Part shown: positions 10,291 through 21,067 of the stretch, in pieces
How positions within the stretch are numbered: position 1 is the first letter of the stretch
How the letters are laid out: each line of letters starts with the position of its first letter
Notes under the pieces: model-generated
Told to the model about the DNA's origin: nothing
What the model saw: the letters and a program-made list of their open reading frames with translations, nothing else
Databases searched by the model: none
Assembly (NCBI GenBank): GCA_022410635.1
Contig: JAJVDF010000298.1
Location: forward strand, 455,295-519,294
Direction of reading: 5' to 3'
DNA: 64,000 nucleotides
Source of the DNA: Tretioscincus oriximinensis
Lineage: Eukaryota; Chordata; Lepidosauria; Squamata; Gymnophthalmidae
Made by a program: the position numbers and the translations under genes

Positions 10291-10827
10291 CCTTTTTGCC
10301 AGAGGATCAAAGGGCAGTGGAGGTAGAAATCATTTGGTTGGCTGCTCAGTTTGCACAAGTCCTCCTATCCACAAATTCAGTCTGTTCCTAAAGCATAAAC
10401 TTGTCCAAACATTTAAGACTAAAGCCCTCATCTTCTTCCTCTTGGCAAAAGTGCTTCTCTGTTCCCCGAATCTGGTAAATCGCCAGTCCTACTGAAGTGT
10501 CACATTCCACTCTGCTGCTTCTTTGGCACTTCTCATGCCCATGGGTAAATTATATTATTGACATTTATTTATTTTCTTACATACTAAGACTGCCATGGGA
10601 TTTTTGTACTGTGTCTGCACTGTGCTGATACCTATATGGTTCACCCCACATTCAGTTATCCATTCAGAATGAAGCTCCATTGTGTCGAAATATCCTGTAG
10701 CTGAATATTCCGGAGCAACGGAGCTTTATTCCAAGTGGATTATTGAATGACTATCACCATGTGAGGCAGATTCTTAATCATGCAAGTACCACCATCGCGT
10801 GGGCACAAAACCCCATGGAGAGGCAGC

Positions 10828-10965
10828 CTTACATACTTACTTGTATTTATATTCATATTCCACCCTATACTCGAAGGTCTCAGGGCAAATAACAATAAAA
10901 GACCCTAAAACAGATGAAATAGAACAATTAATAGTAGCAGTGTCTTCAAGGAGGGACTGCAGGAA
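10828..10965 (-). mobile_element. L2 3' terminus fragment
   Basis: Antisense L2 end: 'tatattccaccctatactcg', then 'aggtctcagggc' and 'aacaataaaagaccc'. This is the part adjacent to the LINE's terminal TTTA-type repeat. Confidence 0.7.
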
Positions 10966-11093
10966 TTGTGCTTATATTTATTATGCATGTAATATTTATT
11001 CGTTTGTATCAAAAAACAAAACAGCATTAAATAATTAAAAAACCTAAGCTGTTGATTCTGCTCCGGGTTTGCCCCTAACTTTCCAATCTCTTT

Positions 11094-11320
11094 CTACAGC
11101 ATATATCTGATATTCTTTTCTTTTACTTCATCCAAGTCCCTTTTCTTCTCTTAGTCAAAGTCTATTATCAGCAAATCCTTTTCCACTTTCTTGAGATAGT
11201 CACTAAAAGTCTCACAGTTTTTAATAAAAGTTGCAATCTTTTTTTTAGATCTCTTAATAGCTTTGTGGAGTTTATCTGTCTCTGCAAATTCTTTCATTTT
11301 TTCTATCCAGATATATTTTT
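11094..11320 (-). pseudogene. L1-type ORF2 C-terminal fragment
   Basis: The minus strand from about 11312 down to a stop at 11094 reads a polypeptide beginning IWIEKMKEFAETDKLHK and containing FIKNCETFSDYLKK. This matches the pattern of L1 ORF2 C-termini (W-x-K-M-x-x-x-A-x-x-x-K-L ... F-x-x-x-W/C-x-x-F-x-x-Y-L). There is an internal stop after IIDFD. It is a dead, 5'-truncated insertion. Confidence 0.55.
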
Positions 11321-11364
11321 CTATCTAGTTTTAGCACCCTCATATCTTTCTTCTCTTGTCTCTT

Positions 11365-11697
11365 TTACCAGCTCCCTCATATCTTCCATTCAAAATGGCT
11401 GGTTCAGCCCAGAGTAACCATGTCTCTGTCCTTCTTCTCTTATTGCTCCATACTTCTAGAACCTACTCCCCATTCATCTTGATCACTCCAGCACTCTCCC
11501 CTCCTTTAAATCTCAATTTAAATAATTTATTTTCTCTAAGGCCTTTGACTCAACTTCAACCGATTTAATTTTTTCTCTCTACCTTGTATATTTAATTTTA
11601 ACTTTTATTGTTTGATACTTGATTTTTAATTTGTATTCACTTTGTATTTCCTCTGATAGTGCTATATGAATAAAGAAAACAAAGCAAAAAAGTAATC
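11365..11697 (+). mobile_element. L2-clade LINE 3' end, second subfamily
   Basis: The sense strand has a degraded C-terminal coding region ('ccatttaaatctc...ttatttt' region, reading LNNLFSL) followed by a 3' UTR and the end motif 'gtgctatatgaataaag', the classic L2-type 'cgctatataaataaa' terminus. This subfamily differs from the one at 8337 and 25957. Confidence 0.65.
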
Positions 11698-11699
11698 TA

Positions 11700-11838
11700 G
11701 TCTGGTGTGGGTGAGGTCCCATTTGGAATACTGTGTTCAATTCTGTTCACCACATCTCAAAAAGGATATTGTAGAATTAGAGAAGATGCAGAAAAGAACA
11801 ACAAGAATGATCAAAGGGCTGGATCAAGGAGTAGAGAA
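11700..11838 (+). mobile_element. CR1 ORF2 fragment
   Basis: Reads VRSHLEYCVQFCSPHLKKD on the plus strand, continuing IVELEKMQKR and TRMIKGL, the diagnostic CR1 ORF2 stretch after the RT domain. A SINE-A begins directly after it. Confidence 0.85.
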
Positions 11839-11842
11839 TACA

Positions 11843-12155
11843 GACACGAATGGCTCTGTCGCTAAGGAAATGATCTTTCATCTGGGAGATGGGGTTTCGA
11901 AGCCCTGTGTCGGACATGGAGAGGGGTGAGCACCTTCTCCTAGCCTGTAGCTCTAGCCAACCCAGCTATTCGAAAGCAAGAAGTGCAAGAAATTGCAACT
12001 GACCGCAAGTAGATACATGGGAACCACCACATCCTGGTGGGGAAGATAGAATGTCAGCCTTTGGGCAAAATACCCTTGTAAGCCGCTTTGAGTCCCTTTG
12101 AAAGGTGAGAAAAGCGGGGTATAATAACCCACTTCTCCTTCTTCTTCTTCTCTTT
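11843..12155 (+). mobile_element. SINE-A, full-length sense copy
   Basis: Best sense copy for describing the family. A tRNA-like head has an A-box-like segment at about 11850 ('tggctctgtcgctaagg') and a B-box-like segment at 11893-11904 ('ggtttcgaagcc'). A unique body follows ('gcaagaaattgcaactgacc'), then a LINE-like tail 'tgtaagccgctttgag' (12077-12092) with 'aaaagcggggtataa', and a (TTC)n end. Pol III transcription from the head is expected of the class. Confidence 0.9.
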
Positions 12156-12159
12156 ATGG

Positions 12160-12900
12160 TTTTATGGTAGCCTGTTTGTGAGGTGGTGATAGCTACTAGT
12201 CTTGATAGCAACACAGTCCAAGGTAGGCATAGTAGTACACCTCACTGTTGAGGTCCAGGTAGGGTCTTATTTTGATGCCCTATTCTGGTTTGCAACTTCA
12301 TCCAAAGTCATCAAAGCTTACTAGGAGAAAAGGGACTTGCTCTGACCCATAATATTGTGCAAAAACAGCCGCCTGGACCCCTTATTATTTCCAGAATAAT
12401 GATAAATGTGGAAATAGTCTTAAGCTGTGACTTTTCTATGNCTTCCAATTGAGACCTGCTGCTCCAAAGGTCTGATTAAAATGTTTTTACAACATAGTGG
12501 AAACATAGCCATGGTCTCTGTTTGCATCTACCTTATCTAACCAACTACAATAAGAGTATATTAGTTTGATGTATTCTAACATTGGTACCAAATGTTTGCA
12601 TGGAGCAGATTGATCCACTGTAGAAGTGCAATATAGCCACCTGCCATGAAAACACAATTCTGCTGACATGGCAGGGGTACCCGCATTGTCCCGTGTCCCA
12701 CCACTTTCTAGATTGCTCTCTGCAGGAGTTTGGTGCTTGCGAGCGCACTGTCAAACAGAGACAATGACAGCAAAGGTAACCATTCCAAACATGCTTGCTT
12801 CCTACATCCACNCCTATGAGCACACTAATCTCTTCTAGATGAAAATGCGCAAGTGCTAAAGTGTAAATTAATGTGCTCTCTCAGTAATGTGTTTTAGGAA
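12160..12900. other. Unassigned DNA
   Basis: No gene or repeat is recognised. ORFs on the minus strand at 12487-12823 overlap each other and lack conserved features. Confidence 0.4.
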
Positions 12901-12907
12901 ACTTTAA

Positions 12908-12993
12908 TCACCATCACCACTACCACCACCACCACCCACCACCACCACCACCACCCCTACCATCACCACCATCACCACCACCACCACCACCAT
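12908..12993. repeat. (CCA)n/(CCACCACCAT)n microsatellite
   Basis: About 86 bp of CAC/CCA trinucleotides with CAT interruptions. Confidence 0.95.
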
Positions 12994-13205
12994 CTTTCCA
13001 TAGTTTTTGATGCATTCTTTATAACAAATACCCTGAGAGAGTTCTAAAGAACTATGATTGGCTCAGTCAGCCATCTGGTAGTGAATAGTGTAGTAGCACT
13101 ATTCACATGCACACACTAGTGAACTCTCTAAAAGACATCTATCCCCACTGTCCCCACTGAGCCTATTCAGGGCTTGTCATAGTCTATATTAGCATGTAGA
13201 TGACA

Positions 13206-13605
13206 AAAGTTGCCACCTTTTGATAAGTGAAATAAGGGACATGCTCTTAAAAATAAGGGACATTTCACAAAAATAAGAGCCACTAAAAAAACACAACCAC
13301 AACACCTGACTGCACTACCATTCGAAGAAGACACTTCCACTCTTCCTACTTCCTGTTCCTTTCTATTTGAGTTTCACTTACAACATTCGGCTGACAACTG
13401 AGATTCACTTTCCTCGCACTGGGAGTGCTTGTAGTGTCGAACTCGCTACCTGCTGAAACTTCGATAATCGGCAATTTGAATTTTGAATATTTTGAAACAA
13501 GCATGATATTAGTGGTATTTTATGGGACATGGAATCATAATAGGGGACGTGTAATTTTTACCTGAAATACAGAATCCCGTATAATACGAGGCAGGTGGCA
13601 ACCCT
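13206..13605. mobile_element. hAT-like MITE, 400 bp
   Basis: Terminal inverted repeats 'aaagttgccacc' (13206-13217) and 'ggtggcaaccct' (13594-13605) match at 10 of 12 positions. The flanks carry a direct repeat 'gatgaca' at 13199-13205 and 13606-13612, extendable to 8 bp with one mismatch, which fits hAT transposase. The interior is non-coding, with 'aagggacat' repeats near the left end. A second 'ggtggcaacccta' follows the right duplication and may be the edge of another copy. Confidence 0.7.
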
Positions 13606-13639
13606 GATGACAGGTGGCAACCCTAATACGGGATGTTCT

Positions 13640-14500
13640 GTAAGCGGGTAAATATCAATATTAATTTTCTCTTTTGTTTTAATTGAGATTTGTATTTATT
13701 ATAGTCAAATGTTTTTATCTTTTGTAAATTTGATATGGTCAATTGACTAAGCATTAAACTATTCATTCCTTTAATACTCACTAAGACAATCATACAGATT
13801 TAAACCAGGCAGGAAAGCTTAATGTTGTATGTAGAAACCTATTCCAAAAATTCCACTTTTTCCAAGTAGTTGTGTTTAGAGTCTGTGTGCACTTGATAAA
13901 AATTTGGGAGTCCTTTTTGATTTATGCCCCTGGGAATGTTTAGTGCTTCTCCAATTAAAGATTCAGTAATACTTTTGCTAGTAAAAATGGGACTCATAAG
14001 GAAAGGACTTGCTTCAGCTTAATATGCACGTGGTAATTACCAGTTTTGGGAGGGTGACATTTAATAGAGTGAAGTTCACTGCTGATCATTTCATTCTTTT
14101 GTAAGGGGGCTGCTGGGAAAGGACGTGCTCTTAACATTTGGGGATCTAAAAACAGAAGAAGAAGTGAAAATTATACCTCTTGGCTATACCCTTTTGATCT
14201 TGTCTGTTTTACCAAGGTGAAAAATAAGGTGTGCTTCATACCAAAGATTCATAGCACATCTGGGATTGTTGTCTCATTGGCCTGGCTGCTCTTTTATGTC
14301 CTCCTGGTTTCTGAGAATGATCCCTATAATTGCTTAAGTCTGAATCAAAGGACCTTTTGTGGTGCTTCTCTTTTGTCTTCTATTTTTAACAAACAATAAT
14401 AAAATCTTGGTATTTTAAAGACCTGTTTAAAGTATTTATATTGTAAACACGCAAAATAAAGTTGTAATTATTGGAAGATGGATTTTCATTTTCTTTCTTT
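13640..14500. other. Unassigned AT-rich DNA
   Basis: No gene or repeat is recognised; possibly single-copy intergenic sequence. Confidence 0.4.
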
Positions 14501-14504
14501 CCTT

Positions 14505-14714
14505 TAGGCTGACCAGATGACCCCTTTTTTTGGGGGGGGAGGTTGAAACCCATTTTTGGGGTGCCTCTCAGTTTTTTCTGAGGAAAATCTTTTCAAAAAA
14601 AGATTTTTTAAAAAAAAGTTTTTGTTTTTTAATTCTTTTTCCTCAGAAAAAAACGGGAGGCACCCCAAAAACGGGTTTTTAAATCTCCTCCAAAGGGATC
14701 ATCTGGTCAGCCTA
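14505..14714. mobile_element. Palindromic hAT MITE (family P), copy 1
   Basis: The element is a near-complete palindrome: 'taggctgaccagatgaccc' at the left and the inverse 'tcatctggtcagccta' at the right, with inner arms 'gtgcctctcag-ttttttctg' and its complement. The flanks carry a perfect 8-bp duplication 'ctttcctt' (14497-14504 and 14715-14722), diagnostic of hAT-type transposition. No coding capacity. Confidence 0.85.
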
Positions 14715-14785
14715 CTTTCCTTCCCTCTCTCCCTCCCTCCTTCCTTCCTTCTTTCCTCCCTCCCTCCTTTCCTCCNTTCCTTCCT
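14715..14785. repeat. Pyrimidine-rich TTCC/TCCC tract
   Basis: About 70 bp of imperfect TTCC/CTCCC units directly after the MITE. Confidence 0.85.
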
Positions 14786-14799
14786 GTTTGTTTGTTCAT

Positions 14800-15665
14800 T
14801 TGTTTCATTTTTTAAATAAAAGCCATCTATGTACATGACACTGTACAATGTTCATAAAATATAGTCCACTGTGATAAGGATAAGGAGACAGTCTATAATC
14901 TCTATTAATATACTTTAATGATTTTTAAGTTGGTCANTATTTTAATTCTTTTTACATATTGATAATGAAAATTATATTTTTGTACCACTGGTCTTTGACC
15001 ATAATAGTAAATGCAGTATAAGAACACAAATAATACTTTAGCATTAAATTTAACAAAATAGAATTAAGTAGAAAAAGTTAAAACAAATTACTTGGTGACA
15101 TCAAAGGCTCTGGAAAACGGGACTGCTTTTAAATCCCATCCTCCCTTTTCTGCGATCAGAATGAACTGTGTAAACCGGACAGACAGACAAATTGGTTTGG
15201 ACCACTGATAGGTGTGATCCAGAACAGAATCTCCATGAGTGATGGGCATGGCCAGAAGTCATGTGACTGAAAAAGGGAACTGGCCGGAAAGGTCAAGTTT
15301 CTTAGTTTTAATTTATACCATCAATGGCTGGCAATACGTATTCTGAAAGGCTAAGAACAAAAGCTTCTAATCTCGGAGCCACTGGGGAACCTGTTCTGTT
15401 GGTGTGCTTTGATTCACTATCTCATGGGTTCACTGGTAGTCTGGAAGATGGAGGCATGTCTTCTGCACACCTCCATGGTCTGAACAAGGACACTTTGGTG
15501 GTCTACTGGTCATCCTTGTTAGGCCCTCCATGATTAAGATTATGTCCTGTCCAGTGTGAAAGGAGTGCATCAGCAATGGATAAAGCTTACAGATCCACAC
15601 TAAAGCGTGGACCAATGATGCCATGAACTGAACTGGTTCTGAAGGAGCCTCTTGTTTTGAATTGA
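14800..15665. other. Unassigned DNA
   Basis: No gene or repeat is recognised. The 69- and 90-codon ORFs near 15.4 kb overlap on opposite strands and are not supported. Confidence 0.4.
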
Positions 15666-15669
15666 AAAG

Positions 15670-15905
15670 ATATACTGGGGGAGCCCTGTTGAATTGGGCC
15701 ATAACCGATCATGGCCCTCCAATTGCATTAAGGCAGTCTCAAGCAGAAGAAGGAAAACCCCTCACCTGTTGTTGACTCCATAGAAATGGCATTTCAGGAC
15801 TACTGCCTGTTTGCCAATACACCTGTCTCCCATGAATTTATCTAAACCTATCTTGAAGCTATCCAGACTGCTAGCTATCACCAGCAGGTATGTCCAGGAA
15901 GGCCC
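15670..15905 (-). mobile_element. CR1 fragment, TTATGTTC lineage
   Basis: Antisense: 'gggagccctgttgaattggg', 'cagtctcaagcagaagaagg', 'atagaaatggcatttcagg' and 'tatccagactgctagctatc'. It is internally deleted relative to longer copies. Confidence 0.75.
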
Positions 15906-16575
15906 TTCATTCCCAGTATGAAGTGGAATACTGAAAGCATAGTTCAGAAAGCATAGCTCAGAAATAAGAACCTTTATCCACATTCAGAGCGCTGACACTC
16001 GACACTTAGGTGGCCCACCTACAAAAAAAAGAAAAAAGCTTTAAAGTCTCCCCAGAGGTAGAAGAAAAAGAGTATCTAACAGTTTCTGTCCTCTTTGAAA
16101 TGGCAAAGCTTTCTTTCTTTTATTTTAAATGCCAGAACAAAAATAAATCTACTTCTAATGCTGCTTTGGGTGGCATACATGGAGCTTTGGCATACCTCCT
16201 AATGTGACCTCCAAAATATCAAGAAAAAAAACCCCTCATACCTTTTTCTTTGAACCAACCTGTCCTCAGAGCAGGGATGTGTGTGCAAATGAGCTTCAGG
16301 AGATGTGAGGAGCTTTGGGAATGAGGCAACAATTAGGAGGGACTGCTAACTTCCATAACCTTCATATGCAACAATTCTGCAGGGTAGTTTTTTCTCTTGA
16401 GGACTGAGTTGGACTGCCCAATTGGACAACCAGGCTGGGATTCAAAGGCTCTCATCGGTGGAGCAGAATTTAGAAATATGACATATGTTCCACTTTGCCT
16501 GGAGAACACTGCCAAATTTCCTGGAGGACCTTAATGGTTATATAGTTTGGGGGCTGTAACCCATATCTCCTTCAG

Positions 16576-16814
16576 AGTCAGTCTGGTGTAGTGGTTAGAG
16601 TAACAGACTTTTGACTGGAAGCTTCTCGGTTCGACTCTGAACTCATCAACAAAAACCAGCTGGGTGACTTTGGCCTAGTCACAGTTCTTCAGAGCTCTCT
16701 CAGCTCCGCCTACTTCACATGATATCTGTTGTGAAGAGAAGAACAGACAGTTATGTAAGCATCTTTGATTCCCTTTGTGTTGGCCTATATAAAAACTGAC
16801 TCTTCTTCCTCTTG
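16576..16814 (+). mobile_element. SINE-B, full-length sense copy
   Basis: Best SINE-B copy. The tRNA-like head 'tctggtgtagtggttagag' (A box) is followed by the B-box-like 'ctcggttcgactctga' (about 16626-16641). The body is 'agctgggtgactttggccta', 'tctcagctccgcctacttc', and 'tgttgtgaagagaagaac'. The LINE-like tail 'tatgtaagcatctttgattc' leads to 'tataaaaactgac' and a TTC-type end. Confidence 0.9.
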
Positions 16815-17107
16815 TTTAATTTATTTATAATATCCTTTTCACAGCTCACATAGCTTTTGTTATATTCTCCACAACAGATAATCTGTGAGCTAGGTGGGGA
16901 TGAGAAAGTTCTAAGGACTATGAAAGCAAATTATGATTTCCGTTTGCATTACCAACTATGCTTGTTGGAGCTCCTTTTTCATAAAGATACACAAATCCCA
17001 TCTTAATTTCCACATAGCAATTATAAAGAGGGGAAAACCCCACTGATAAATAACTGTACTTGGTGGGGTGAGAAGAAAAGAGTATTACATGTCTTTCATG
17101 ATTTTTG

Positions 17108-17190
17108 CATTAATCCTATTCTGGAATATATCCCAGAATAGGAGCCTGATGTCTACAAGTTATATTCCAGAATAAGGCCCATATAGAAAG
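17108..17190. mobile_element. Palindromic repeat (family Q) fragment
   Basis: 'cctattctggaatatatccc' is followed by its near inverse 'tatattccagaataagg', with 'ataggagcctgatgtctaca' between. It resembles 19063-19215 and 60553-60720. Confidence 0.5.
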
Positions 17191-17284
17191 GGCTTTGGAA
17201 TATTCATGCTTCAAATCCTTAATAGATACATGTTAAAGCCTGATCCAGATTAATGGAGTCTTAATCTGAATCTTTGATAGACTG

Positions 17285-17520
17285 ATTTAAGGCTACAAAC
17301 ACACGATGCGTTAAAATCTGCAACATGAGAAACAATTGCGGAACGTAACCATTGCACTGCATCTTTAAATCCGTGTGGAACCAGGGAGACAACTAACCAG
17401 GAAGTCTTTACTGAGCATGCTCAGTGATTCTGCATTGTGCTGTGATGAAGTCTTCTCACAGTATCCTATTAAGGTGCTGCAAGCATGGCAATTTTGCAAA
17501 ACAAAAAGATCTTCCGGAGC
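17285..17520. repeat. Dispersed repeat with 16-bp palindrome (copy 1)
   Basis: Contains the perfect palindrome 'actgagcatgctcagt' (17410-17425). Flanks 'gacaactaaccaggaagt' and 'cacagtatcctattaagg' align with 53670-53765, which carries the same palindrome. The family is unknown to me. Confidence 0.5.
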
Positions 17521-17644
17521 AAAGGACCTTTTTTCTGAGTGCATTATGGAAATACTGTTAACATGTGCAGTGGAATCATCATCAGGGAAGTATCACTGTG
17601 GTCTAAACCCCAGTATGCCTGGGGCCTAAATGAGGCAGCAGCCC

Positions 17645-18585
17645 TGATCCAGAAAACGGAAGGCTATTGTGTCTGCCTGCATGTTTCAGCAATACACTAT
17701 GGTAGATCACTGAAACACTCCACACAGAAACCAGAAACGTTTGCTTCGAGTCCTCAGAGCAAGGATTTATGGGAGCAAATTTCACACAAACCTTTTAGTA
17801 TCACTGTGAGCATTGGTGCAAATAGCACTGATCCCACCCATGCGACAGAGTGGGAATCATTAAACTGGGTACAGCAATTGTACAAGAATTAAGGTAGGTG
17901 CAGAAATGGCTTTGGTTATTGCAAACACTGTTCTTGTCCAAAGCAGATCAGAATTAAAGAAATAGAATAGGAAATTCTTCAAAACTAATAGTACCCTACC
18001 CTGTTCCCTGAAGGAAATTGATCATTTAAATATCATATTAGAGACCGAAGTGAGGAAAATTAGCTCCATCTTGTGAATTGGAAAGGACAGCAGGATGTAG
18101 AATTCCTGGCCAACTTCTCAGGAATTCCATCTGGTCCTGCTGTGGAATCAATGACATCTTACAGATTGGCATCCCAGGGGTGGTGTCTGTAATGATATTC
18201 TCCATGGCCACCTTTTTCCACTTCTCAGCAAAAATCCCTTTAACAATTGTCATCACATCCCCCAGAGTTCACTAGAAACTTCACTTCTTCATTACTCTGA
18301 GATCCATGAGAGGTGCGTGGGTGTAAGAGAGACGTAGGGGTTTCCTAGACTGCCAATTTCTGCTGTGACAGCAATTTGCTTTTTGAAAACTACCTGTGGT
18401 CTTCAGAAGGAAATACAGTCACATGTTGCCAAAATTGTATTGACTGAAGTTTCTTGACACTCAGTCCCAGTTTTATAGCAAGAATTCACATAAAAAGTCA
18501 TTGTTCTCATGAAGTTGTTAGCTACCAAGGTCAAGGTGATAGTCACGTTTTTTGAGAAGAGTTGTGCGCAATCACCACTAATCAG
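17645..18585. other. Unassigned DNA
   Basis: No gene or repeat is recognised. A 117-codon ORF at 17539-17892 has no homology that I recognise. Confidence 0.4.
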
Positions 18586-18599
18586 CCAAGGGTTTCCTT

Positions 18600-18876
18600 C
18601 TCATGGACCTGTCTATAGTCTTTCCCACTTGTTGCTACATAGCTCTGGAACCATCTTCCTGAACAGCTGTACATGCTACTCTCTTTAGCAGCCTTGAAGT
18701 CCCAACCCAAAACAGTTCTATTCTCCAGAGCATTTGACATCTGGGGTGTGTCAATCATCATCTCTGTGTGCATTTAGAAGATGCATGAAGATACACCACT
18801 TTGGCCTGGCCTTTGGCTGGAAAAACTGCTCTCCCTTTCCTACTTTTAGATATTGGTATTTTAATATGTTAATTTG

Positions 18877-18877
<1 letters not shown>
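18600..18877 (+). mobile_element. Two adjoining L2-type 3' fragments
   Basis: The first (about 18620-18750) encodes a degraded RT C-terminus ('ctctggaaccatcttcctga ... gcagccttgaag'). The second (about 18785-18877) is the 'ttggcctggcctttggctgg' to 'gatattggtattttaatatg' 3' UTR found in other local L2 copies. The ATT microsatellite grows directly from its end. Confidence 0.65.
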
Positions 18878-18962
<85 letters not shown>

Positions 18963-19009
18963 CGTCATCGTCGTCGTCGTCATCATCATCATCATCATTA
19001 TTATTATTA
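18878..19009. repeat. (TTA)n microsatellite with CGT/CAT interior
   Basis: About 85 bp of ATT units pass into a CGT/TCG block (18962-18980), then CAT units, then back to ATT. It sits at the 3' end of an L2 fragment and probably arose from that element's tail. Confidence 0.95.
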
Positions 19010-19062
19010 CTTTGATTTTGCTGACTGTATATTTAATTTACTAGTTTCTGTGGCCCTATCCT

Positions 19063-19215
19063 TACGGCGCCTTATTCTGGATTACATCTCGGAATAGGAG
19101 CCTGCCAACCACATGCCAGTATAGACTATGGCAGGCCCCAAATGCATTGGCATGTGGATGGCCAAACCCAGTATTGGGATATAACCAAGAATCAGAGTCA
19201 TTGGGGATGAGCCTG
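19063..19215. mobile_element. Palindromic repeat (family Q)
   Basis: 'ccttattctggattacatc' with 'ggagcctgccaaccacatgc' is mirrored by 'gcatgtggatggccaaaccc' and 'gggatataaccaagaatc'. This is a degenerate inverted-repeat element of about 150 bp, shared with 60553-60720. No target duplication was resolved. Confidence 0.55.
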
Positions 19216-19219
19216 TACA

Positions 19220-20880
19220 TGTTAAATTGATATCAGTTTCATGTTTTTATTTTGATTTACCTAAATTGCTTATTTTAGATTGTGCTTTACTGTTAACTCT
19301 ATAGTTATTTTATGTATTGTTGTAAAGTGCAATATATAAATAAATTAATAATAACAATCAGATTAATATTTTTTTACCTTGAGGGCCTTAGAGGCTAACA
19401 GAGAGAAATAAGAAAGTTGCATAACTCACACTAACAGTTCTCTCTAAAGTGCTACTAGACTATAAACACCCCCTACCCTCCACCCCCGGGCTTTCCTGCA
19501 TAGGGAATAAGTTGAAAGTTTAAACAGAATCAATTTTCAAAGTGCTTTTACTCCATTCAAACTGCTGGAGCCTACTAATGAATGAACTTTTTCCTTGATG
19601 AGCCATGGTTAATTGAACTTGATGCAATTTGCTTTCCGTCCTTTGGGATGTAGTTGGCTCGTGCTTAAGCCATCGAACCCTATGACTGTAGAATGCGACA
19701 CTGTGGTTGGTCTATTGTGCTGGCATTCAATTTAGGGATGTTCAACACAGAGCTCTTGCTGGCTTGTGCTTAAGACATTCAGTCTAATGGACTGTGAAAT
19801 GTATTGTCCATCCATCTCCATCTGTCTACCGGGGGCAAACTAGACAGAATATAACATTGTTATTCACTGCTTCGCAAAGTACCAGGATGCAGCAACATTC
19901 ACACGATTGGAATTTCAGGTGTCAGAATGGAAAGTGAACGCAGATTTGGGAATCAGATGCGTTCTTGTTTTCTGTGTGCCTCCTATTTGTAATCCTATTT
20001 GTAATTCCCTTCTCTAGTGAAGTCAACAGTATCCTGGCAGACTACCTTCCAAATATCAATGAAATCAAAGTCCCAGGCTGTTGTGTAAATTCAGCTACAG
20101 GAGGGTCTTTGTTTAGGAATCACTGCATATTCCAACAGCATTTCAGTAACATTGGCATCAATATTAGCCAGAAAGCAGTTACAATATATTCCGTATATAG
20201 TTATGACCAATGATACCAAATGTGCCTTTTCTTACATCTCCTTTGCATCGTCTCCGACTTGCATGTAGATTGCATCATCCACATTACACATGAATTGCAT
20301 CGTACACTTTTGCTGCATCTATGATTCATCATTTTTTATTCCCTGACAATACATTCATTTCCATACTCTACCATACCATGATAGTGGGGCTTTTTTGACG
20401 AGTACCTAATTGTGGGGATGTAGCTGTGATAGTGGTAAGAAGAGCTGTTACTCCTTTAATGCAATTGCCACAGTGTGATGTTCTGATTTACGAGAGTTGC
20501 TGAGATCGACTCTGCCTTGCAATGATTTGTCTGGTTTGCTTCAGCCAAGATCAGAGGCTTTAGGGCTCCACCAGCTGCTTTCCCCCCTCAGGAAACAGCA
20601 ACACTGGTTGATAAAACCTCCATTTTCAGCCTTGCAAGGCAGACAGATTTAAAACTAAGGCTTTTTGCCTTATGACTAAGATTTTTAAAAAAGTTTTCCC
20701 TGTAGCACTCAGGGGACCCAACAACCAATGGCAGAAGCAGGACAGAATAGATAATTGCAAGCTACAATTTACTGCAAGGCTCCTTGGGCTATGTCGTCTG
20801 GTTCATGGAGAGGCAAGGCTCCTAAACGTGGACTTGGACTGCAAGCAATGACCACCATGTACATCATGTTTTTGTGCTTA
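19220..20880. other. Unassigned DNA
   Basis: No gene recognised. At 19380-19470 there is a weak match to the 'gagactaac ... gtgctactag' long-TIR transposon family. At about 20391-20410 'gtggggcttttttgacgag' weakly resembles the TIR of the GC-rich hAT element at 55185-55679. Confidence 0.35.
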
Positions 20881-20891
20881 TCAACCTTCTT

Positions 20892-20945
20892 TGTGGAGAA
20901 AGTACAAAAAAGGGTACTAAGAATGATCAAGGTGCTGGGCAGGAG
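20892..20945 (+). mobile_element. CR1 ORF2 scrap
   Basis: Reads EKVQKRVLRMIKVLGR, the conserved '[14 protein letters not shown]' stretch of CR1 ORF2. Confidence 0.6.
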
Positions 20946-21067
20946 GGAGTGTGGTCTGGGTGGGTTGAGGTGTGGCCTGGGGGGTGGGGACAGGGTATGG
21001 CCATTGAGTGATGTTACAAATGTCCAAATGGCCCTTAATGGAAAAAGGTTACTCACCATTGCCTGAG

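Noticed and set aside
16576..16650. Possible tRNA genes (A and B boxes)
   Set aside because: The boxes belong to SINE heads followed by SINE bodies; no cloverleaf or anticodon arm is intact.
17539..17892. 117-codon ORF
   Set aside because: No recognisable motif, no codon or splice evidence, and part overlaps a dispersed repeat.
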